This document shows, piece by piece, positions 23,869-28,409 of a stretch of 28,409 bases of DNA. Source of the stretch: a virus; IMG/VR virus record IMGVR_UViG_3300030390_000244, positions 10,296 through 38,704 of that record. One strand, given 5' to 3'. Below the pieces are notes generated by a model that saw nothing but the letters and a program-made list of their open reading frames with translations, was not told the DNA's origin and searched no databases. How positions within the stretch are numbered: position 1 is the first letter of the stretch; the number at the start of each line of letters is the position of its first letter. The position numbers and the translations under genes were made by a program.

Positions 23869-25155
23869 CTAGCTTAATTTATTATAGAGACCTAGACCTG
23901 CTAGACCTAATCCACCAATTTGAGATGCCATACTTGGAGCTGGTGCATATTGTGTTTGTGTTGAACCTAATGCACCTGCAGTACCCTGCAGTATATTTGA
24001 TTGATACTCTAACGCTGCTTTTCTTGCATTTTCTTCTTCTAAGAATCTTTGTTTGTTTGCATTTAAAAACTCTTGGTCTTGTGCTTGTTGTTCCGCTCCA
24101 GAAGCTGCTAAAGCCTGAATTCTTTGTAGGTCTGTTTGTTGATCGAGCGCACCTATCTGTCCTAGTTGACCACCTAGTGTACTTTGAGCTTGTAGTCCAG
24201 ATAACCCTAACTGTCTATTTAAATCTGCGGTAAACTGATTGCCTACTTGATTTAATTGTTGTGACTGTAAGTCAGCTGCTTGATTTGCTTGTTGCATTTG
24301 TAAGTTACGAGCTTGGTCTTGTGTAAATGCTTGTTGTCCTTGTTCGTAAGCTTGTTGACTACCTGTTGCTTGTATTTGTCCTAACTGCATAGCTAAGTTT
24401 CTGTCTGCTTCTCCTTCCATTAAAGCTTGTCTACCACCACCAAAAGTACCTCGATTTATAGAGCCTAAACCTCTAGCTGCTTTGGCTATGTCAGCTTGTC
24501 TTCTAGCTTCAGCAGTTTGTACATCAACCACTTGTTGTTGATATGGGTTCATATAATTTGCTGCTATACCTGGGTCAGTAAATTTTTCAGTAGTTATAGT
24601 CTCATCTGTAATTGTTTCAGGAGTGTATTTCATTGCTTCGTCTATACCGCCCATTGCAGTATTAGCTCCTGTTAAACCTCTGTTTAATGCGCTAGTTCCA
24701 CCAGCTATTTGAGAAGGATCAGTTAATCCTCTTGTTTGGTCTTGAGCAGCTGTTTGGTCAGTTCTAAACCCAGCAACTCTAGGTCCTTTATATACGGCTG
24801 AAGGCTTAACGCCTGTTACATTACCTGATGAGTCAGTAGTATATACTTCCTTAGCTACTTGCTTCATCTGTTCTTTATAGTATGGCTCTGCGTATTCAGG
24901 AAGATTAGATGAATAAGAAACAGATTCTTGTTTTGCTGGAGGTGGTGCGCTGCCACCTTTGCCTCCACCGTATTCAACTAAACCTGTTGCAGGGTTTATA
25001 GTTCCAGTACCCCCTACTGATTTAAGTAAGCCAGCTTCATAGTCATTAATATGAGCAAGTTGAGTATCACCCATACGACCTTCAGCAGCTATATCTTTAT
25101 ATAGTCGCTTAAGTAGCCACACTTTAATTCTTTTAGGTATCATCTTTAATAACAT
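23869..25155 (-). CDS. Gln-rich internal virion protein
   Basis: 428-residue protein. It has a basic amphipathic start (MLLKMIPKRIKVWLLKRLYK), then MGDTQLAHINDYEAGLLK (28-45) and GGTGTINPATGLVEY (48-62), an N-terminal signature shared by internal proteins of marine podovirus-like phages; then YMNPYQQQVVD (201-211) and a GSINRGTFGGGRQALMEGEADRN block (231-253). Residues about 255-350 are a Gln/Ala-rich helical stretch likely to form coiled coils, and the end is hydrophobic and Gly-rich. GGAG lies eight bases before ATG 25155, inside the end of the upstream gene. Role inferred: part of the internal core or the ejected tube. Confidence 0.84.
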   Translation of the reverse strand: MLLKMIPKRIKVWLLKRLYKDIAAEGRMGDTQLAHINDYEAGLLKSVGGTGTINPATGLVEYGGGKGGSAPPPAKQESVSYSSNLPEYAEPYYKEQMKQVAKEVYTTDSSGNVTGVKPSAVYKGPRVAGFRTDQTAAQDQTRGLTDPSQIAGGTSALNRGLTGANTAMGGIDEAMKYTPETITDETITTEKFTDPGIAANYMNPYQQQVVDVQTAEARRQADIAKAARGLGSINRGTFGGGRQALMEGEADRNLAMQLGQIQATGSQQAYEQGQQAFTQDQARNLQMQQANQAADLQSQQLNQVGNQFTADLNRQLGLSGLQAQSTLGGQLGQIGALDQQTDLQRIQALAASGAEQQAQDQEFLNANKQRFLEEENARKAALEYQSNILQGTAGALGSTQTQYAPAPSMASQIGGLGLAGLGLYNKLS

Positions 25156-25160
25156 TTATA

Positions 25161-25577
25161 TTACTCCACTGGTAATTCGTAAAATACAAGCTTTTTCTCG
25201 TATCCCTCATCTTGCCAAATCTTTTCCCACCCAGGTCTACCATATGATTCTATCGTAGTACAACCTGTATCTCTTGCAAACTTTTGTAACTGTTTTAAAC
25301 CTATCTTGCCCCACGCTTTTATATTCTTACCACCTACAAAATGCATCAACAATGCTCTTTTTTGCGGATAGTCTGAGACTTCTGTTACCCAAAAAGCCTG
25401 AATATCATCATCGTCAAACGCAATCCACAACTGTTGGTTTTTAGTGAGAAGTCCTTCTAGCATATCTTTTGCAGTGAACCTACCATATGTATATTTGGCA
25501 CATCCTTCTGCATACTTCTCTATTCTATCCCATACTACTGTTACGTGGTCTCTAGGGACCATTGATGTTTTTATCAA
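25161..25577 (-). CDS. GNAT-like acetyltransferase-fold virion-region protein
   Basis: 138-residue protein with the layout of a GNAT fold: QLWIAFDDDDIQAFWVTEV (beta2-beta3), LLMHFVGGKNIKAWGKIGL (beta4, pyrophosphate-loop-like turn and helix), QKFARDTGCTTIESYGRPGWEKIWQDEGYEKK (helix, beta5, then the RxGWxxxxxxxGY end). Proteins of this type recur beside internal virion protein genes in T7-like and marine podoviruses, where enzymatic activity is doubtful. TTG at 25577 overlaps the previous stop (TTGA) with AAAGG upstream at long spacing; ATG 25562 is the alternative and removes five residues. It may be structural or may modify a host or virion protein. Confidence 0.82.
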   Translation of the reverse strand: MIKTSMVPRDHVTVVWDRIEKYAEGCAKYTYGRFTAKDMLEGLLTKNQQLWIAFDDDDIQAFWVTEVSDYPQKRALLMHFVGGKNIKAWGKIGLKQLQKFARDTGCTTIESYGRPGWEKIWQDEGYEKKLVFYELPVE

Positions 25578-27604
25578 GCGGGCATATACCTTTCGGGGTT
25601 AATTTCTTTCCCTTGTTTTTCTGTCCCTGTTCGGGCTTGTCTTACTTCGTCCATCATAGCATATAAACGTTTAGACCCAGCATCTGATGAGCCATTACCT
25701 AAATGACTAACTACGTCAGCAGGTACAACAAACTCACCTTGTGATAAAGCAGCAGGTTGACTCCCGTCAATCTGGGCTGCAAGACTATCACTCATACCAT
25801 CACCTGGTCCTTCTAACATACCACCTTGTGCATATCCTGGTGCATACTCTCGCTCTCCGCCATATCCTGTAGATCTAGATGGTCGCCCTCCTCCTACACC
25901 ACCTATTCCTCCTGTATAATATTGTACAGGTAATGACCCACTCATGCTTGGACCTACACGTATTTTAGGTTTAGCATCTTCAATGACTTTAAGTCTAGCT
26001 GCTTCTGCTATAGCATTAGGTGATTGTCCTATAGCTCCTGAACCTACGTTCAAAGCACCCACGCCTCTACCTATATTAGAAGTTGAGTTATCAGCCCCTG
26101 CTATCTTTATATTATTAGAGGGTGCAGTAATTGGTGAAGGTGCAGTTGTAGGTCGAGCATAAGCTGTTCCTTGATTTCTAGCTAATGCATCTCTCATGCC
26201 TTGATCAGCTCTAGTTTCTACCGTACCGCCTTCTGCGTAATATCGTTTACCTTTAAATGTGTAACCTCCCCCAAAATTTGCATTGTAATTAGCTGCAGGC
26301 CCTGATTCAATAGCACCAACCGGCATCATACCTCGCCCCATTACAAATTCCATAGGAGGTGTTTTAGGCTTCGCGTCTTCAATTGCTTTAAGTCTAGCTG
26401 CTTCAGCTATAGCATTAGGGGATAGTCCTATAGAGCCTGAACCTACGTTCAAAGAACCCATACCCCCTGTTAAATTCATATTTGAAGTATCACTACCTGC
26501 TACATTTATATTATTAGAGAGTGCAGTAGTTGGTGTAGGTGCAGATACAGAGGCAGGAGGTGTATAAGCTATTCCTTTATTTCTAGCTAATGCACCCGCC
26601 ATTCCTTTCTTGGATCTAGATTCTACCGTACCGCCTTCTGCGTATGTTGGAATCATTCCACCTTCTTTTGCATATAATCTAAGTCCAGAATCTGAATCTA
26701 TTACATCTTCAATACCTGAGTCTAATTCAGGATCTAAAAGGTTAAGTGTTGCATCAGGGTCATATGCCTCTGCTTCTTTCATTTGGTCGTAAGTAAATGT
26801 TTCTGGTTCAAAAGCTGAAGCTACTACAGGAAGTCCACCTAAACCTAATTTCATAGCCCCTGCACCCATGCTACCACCGCCTAATCTTTCTAATCCTGCT
26901 GAGAAACTTCTGTCAACATATCCGCCTGGTGTAGTATAGGCTACTTCCCCCGCAACTCCTTTAGATGGATCGTATCCTCCAGAAAATTTATCTGGTATTC
27001 CTGGTACTCTACTTGCACCTCCTGTAGTAGGATTAGGTACAGTTCCATAAGCTCCTGGTGCAAGAGATTTAGTCGGCAGTCTTGCTGAATTAAGCCCAAC
27101 TGGGGTATTAGCTCCTACAGTATTAGAAGGAAAAGCGTTTGCTGAATTAAGTCCAACTGGGGTATTAGCTCCTATTGCATTTGACATTGAATTTAACATT
27201 GAAGCATTAGTAACAGGGTTTCCGAGATTAACTGCCTGAGCATTAGAAAACATGCCTATATTAGAACCAGCTGATCCCGCTGCTCTAGCAGCGTCTATAT
27301 TAGTATAAGGACTCAGCATGGCTTCGTTTGATACTGCAGTTGTTGTTCCCGCTTTAATGGAAGCATCTACTCCTGCCGCTGGATTAAAAGCACCAAACAG
27401 TTCACCACCACTATAACCACCAAGACCGCCCATTACACCACTAGTAAGAATATCTCCACCTGATAACGCAGCAATACCTGCACCTGTCAAAGCACCTGCG
27501 GCTACTGCATTAGCAGTTGCGTTACCTAAAAATGCGCCTGCGCCTGGAGCAAAATACCCTGCGGCGATTGGTGCTACTGTTCTTAAGACGTTACCTAATG
27601 ACAT
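25574..27604 (-). CDS. Gly/Ala-rich repeat virion protein with conserved phage C-terminal domain
   Basis: 676-residue protein. Residues 10-65 are an Ala/Gly-rich hydrophobic stretch that could insert in membranes. Two short GANTPVGLNSA copies follow (about 145-175), then two long repeats (321-414 and 456-547), each opening with YAEGGTVE. Residues about 590-676 form a domain I know from many phage virion proteins: YAQGGMLEGPGDGMSDSL, IDGSQPAALSQGEFVVPADV, VSHLGNGSSDAGSKRLYAMM and a VRQARTG end. AGGAA precedes ATG 27604. It is the first gene after the palindromic promoter region and probably encodes a tail- or core-associated structural protein. Confidence 0.85.
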   Translation of the reverse strand: MSLGNVLRTVAPIAAGYFAPGAGAFLGNATANAVAAGALTGAGIAALSGGDILTSGVMGGLGGYSGGELFGAFNPAAGVDASIKAGTTTAVSNEAMLSPYTNIDAARAAGSAGSNIGMFSNAQAVNLGNPVTNASMLNSMSNAIGANTPVGLNSANAFPSNTVGANTPVGLNSARLPTKSLAPGAYGTVPNPTTGGASRVPGIPDKFSGGYDPSKGVAGEVAYTTPGGYVDRSFSAGLERLGGGSMGAGAMKLGLGGLPVVASAFEPETFTYDQMKEAEAYDPDATLNLLDPELDSGIEDVIDSDSGLRLYAKEGGMIPTYAEGGTVESRSKKGMAGALARNKGIAYTPPASVSAPTPTTALSNNINVAGSDTSNMNLTGGMGSLNVGSGSIGLSPNAIAEAARLKAIEDAKPKTPPMEFVMGRGMMPVGAIESGPAANYNANFGGGYTFKGKRYYAEGGTVETRADQGMRDALARNQGTAYARPTTAPSPITAPSNNIKIAGADNSTSNIGRGVGALNVGSGAIGQSPNAIAEAARLKVIEDAKPKIRVGPSMSGSLPVQYYTGGIGGVGGGRPSRSTGYGGEREYAPGYAQGGMLEGPGDGMSDSLAAQIDGSQPAALSQGEFVVPADVVSHLGNGSSDAGSKRLYAMMDEVRQARTGTEKQGKEINPERYMPA
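25964..26644 (-). repeat. Two 92-94-residue repeats in the Gly/Ala-rich virion protein
   Basis: Copy 1 is coded by 26363-26644 and copy 2 by 25964-26239. Both run YAEGGTVE, GM..ALARN, a Pro/Ser/Thr spacer, SNNI.(V/I)AG, LNVGSG.IG, SPNAIAEAARLK.IEDAKPK. The SPNAIAEAARLK helix and the YAEGG turn are nearly identical while the Pro/Ser/Thr linkers differ, so the fold is conserved and the linker is free to vary. Confidence 0.88.
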
Positions 27605-27671
27605 ACTAAATTCCTATTTATTTAAGTTGTATAATACCACGTAATATGCTACGTATAAACCGTTTTATACG
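27605..27671 (-). promoter_or_regulatory. Late-gene regulatory gap: extended -10 promoter plus perfect palindrome
   Basis: Read on the minus strand: TTTATA (27654-27659), a 17-base spacer, TG one base before TATTAT (27631-27636), an extended -10 form. The -35 region overlaps an 8-bp perfect inverted repeat with a 4-base loop, CGTATAAA/TTTATACG (27652-27671), which also covers the stop of the upstream gene. A second pair, ACGTA/TACGT, lies just downstream. The arrangement suits an operator; the stem is too AT-rich and lacks the T-run needed for a good terminator. Confidence 0.5.
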
Positions 27672-28015
27672 GCTTCGGCTCCTGATATGGTGACACTTAA
27701 GTTAGTCCCATTTGACAAAACTTGTATAGTATCTCCGGGGTCTGTTATCTGTAGTCCTGACCAATGTAAATACTCTTGTTTAGCTATTGAATACTCATCA
27801 ATAATGACATTACCAAAACTTGCAACGCCCCCTGCTTGAACAATATGAATACTAATAAGTCCAGCAGCACCTGATGCACCACTATGATTAGTTACCATAA
27901 TATCTTTTATATAAGCTCTTGTATTAGCAGGAGTCTCATATACGATAGCCATCGTAGCAGTTACATTTGACCTTGCTAGTTTCTTACCTGTTAAATCTTG
28001 AAATTCTCCTGACAT
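27665..28015 (-). CDS. Small beta-sandwich-like virion protein
   Basis: 116-residue protein when started at ATG 28015; the frame also opens at ATG 28030, but 28015 has GGGG five bases upstream and sits in a TAATG overlap with the preceding stop. The sequence is strand-rich: ARSNVTATMAIVYETPANTRAYIKDIMVTNHS, GLISIHIVQ, and GLQITDPGDTIQVLSNGTNLSVTISGAE. The pattern of PxNTRAYIKxI, VTN, GDTI and a final ISGxE is shared with small phage structural proteins, perhaps head- or tail-decorating. No enzyme motif is present. Its stop lies inside the regulatory palindrome at 27652-27671. Confidence 0.78.
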   Translation of the reverse strand: MSGEFQDLTGKKLARSNVTATMAIVYETPANTRAYIKDIMVTNHSGASGAAGLISIHIVQAGGVASFGNVIIDEYSIAKQEYLHWSGLQITDPGDTIQVLSNGTNLSVTISGAEAV

Positions 28016-28197
28016 TATATCCCCAGCCAATGCATTGTATTATTAGTGTGTAAGTTAGTTATCTCATCTAAGTGTGCTTTATCTAGTTGAGTAAAATACA
28101 ATCTTAGTTGATTCTGTAGTTGGTTCTGTTGGTCTTCACTATATTCTATTTTAGGAAGTGCCAAGTTAGGTGCTTTAGGTTGTACAACGTGTGCCAT
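28015..28197 (-). CDS. Small conserved virion-region protein (LRLYFTQLD type)
   Basis: 60-residue protein. The middle segment, QNQLQNQLRLYFTQLDKAH, is a helix of a kind seen in short proteins encoded between structural genes of podovirus-like phages (NxLRLYFNQLD); the Pro-rich N-terminus (VQPKAPNLALPKIEY) is probably extended. GGGGAT precedes ATG 28197 with the same spacing as in the next gene, and the stop overlaps that gene by one base. Function unknown. Confidence 0.75.
   Translation of the reverse strand: MAHVVQPKAPNLALPKIEYSEDQQNQLQNQLRLYFTQLDKAHLDEITNLHTNNTMHWLGI
28020..28025 (-). promoter_or_regulatory. Ribosome binding site deciding the start at 28015
   Basis: On the minus strand the GGGG lies five bases before ATG 28015, and the neighbouring gene has the same GGGGAT-NNN-ATG arrangement before 28197. 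This favours 28015 over the ATG at 28030, which has no such site. Confidence 0.55.
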
Positions 28198-28198
28198 A

Positions 28199-28409
28199 TT
28201 ATCCCCTTAGTCCATCTGGTTTAGCATCTACTCTTGTATCACCGAGTTGCCATTGTGTACCTACCGTATCTGATGATATTTTAAAATTCATTTGTCGTCC
28301 TCGTGCTCTTATAAATACTTGATTCGTATATTGGTCTATCGTCGCTGCTGTTGTAGTAACACCTCTAGTTAATGTTGCTCCCGCTACATCAGTTGTTTGC
28401 GTTGCTGCT
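28199..28409 (-). CDS. C-terminus of a structural protein, cut by the window edge
   Basis: Open reading frame of 69 codons running off the right edge and ending in TAA at 28199-28201. The sequence reads TIDQYTNQVFIRARGRQMNF, then KISSDTVGTQWQLGDTRVDAKPDG and LRG. The RxRGRQMxxxIxSDxxGTxWQLGxxRxDxxPDGxR ending is one I associate with the C-terminus of large podovirus tail or DNA-stabilisation proteins. Only the C-terminal part is present, so the name is tentative. The stop is followed one base later by the small LRLYF gene (start 28197), so the genes are probably co-transcribed. Confidence 0.78.
   Translation of the reverse strand, partial: AATQTTDVAGATLTRGVTTTAATIDQYTNQVFIRARGRQMNFKISSDTVGTQWQLGDTRVDAKPDGLRG

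Noticed and set aside
23925-26792. Plus-strand open frames opposite the virion genes
   Set aside because: These are antisense readings of Gln- and Gly-rich proteins with no start signals.
27652-27671. Rho-independent terminator at the palindrome
   Set aside because: The stem is mostly A/T and is not followed by a proper T-run; it overlaps the -35 region and fits an operator better.

Overview
The window looks like an internal segment of a lytic-type, probably short-tailed (podovirus-like) bacteriophage from an aquatic, likely marine, host. This is inferred from low GC (about one third by eye), very tight packing with ATGA, TAATG and TTGA stop-start overlaps, a phage family-A DNA polymerase, and virion proteins with Gly-rich YAxGG motifs and an LPD38-type giant polyvalent protein, features I associate with pelagic podoviruses. 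No integrase, tRNA, rRNA, IS element or CRISPR array was seen. Host and exact lineage cannot be fixed from the sequence alone.

Left arm (1-14222, plus strand) is the replication, recombination and DNA-modification block. It opens with a hypothetical gene, a VRR-NUC nuclease and a DUF3310 protein. A cluster of tiny HTH and zinc-finger proteins follows, then a family-A DNA polymerase with a 3'-5' exonuclease domain. Next come a cytosine-C5 DNA methyltransferase and an overlapping 2-oxoglutarate/Fe(II) dioxygenase, then a RecB/Cas4-like nuclease, an HNH endonuclease and a basic HNH-like protein with an EF-hand-type loop. A good sigma70-type promoter at 7261-7290 starts a second block: SNF2-type helicase, a conserved unknown protein, an ssDNA-binding-like protein, a four-Cys companion that shares its C-terminal tip, an HTH protein, a PrimPol-DUF927-like primase-helicase, and a small conserved phage protein.

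Right arm (14219-28409, minus strand) is a virion block read toward the left. In transcription order it holds the C-terminus of a structural protein cut by the window edge, two small proteins, a regulatory gap (palindrome plus extended -10 promoter), and a 676-aa Gly/Ala-rich repeat protein. A GNAT-like protein, a Gln-rich internal virion protein and a 405-aa virion-type protein follow, ending with a 2805-aa polyvalent protein. That protein carries N-terminal repeats, a glycine-zipper segment, a zincin-like peptidase motif, the QSDW region and an LPD38-like region; it is probably packaged and ejected with the DNA.

The arms converge with overlapping stop codons and no terminator between them. 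The most interesting candidate system is the overlapping C5-methyltransferase/dioxygenase pair, which could convert cytosine to 5-methyl- and then 5-hydroxymethylcytosine (or further) in phage DNA.
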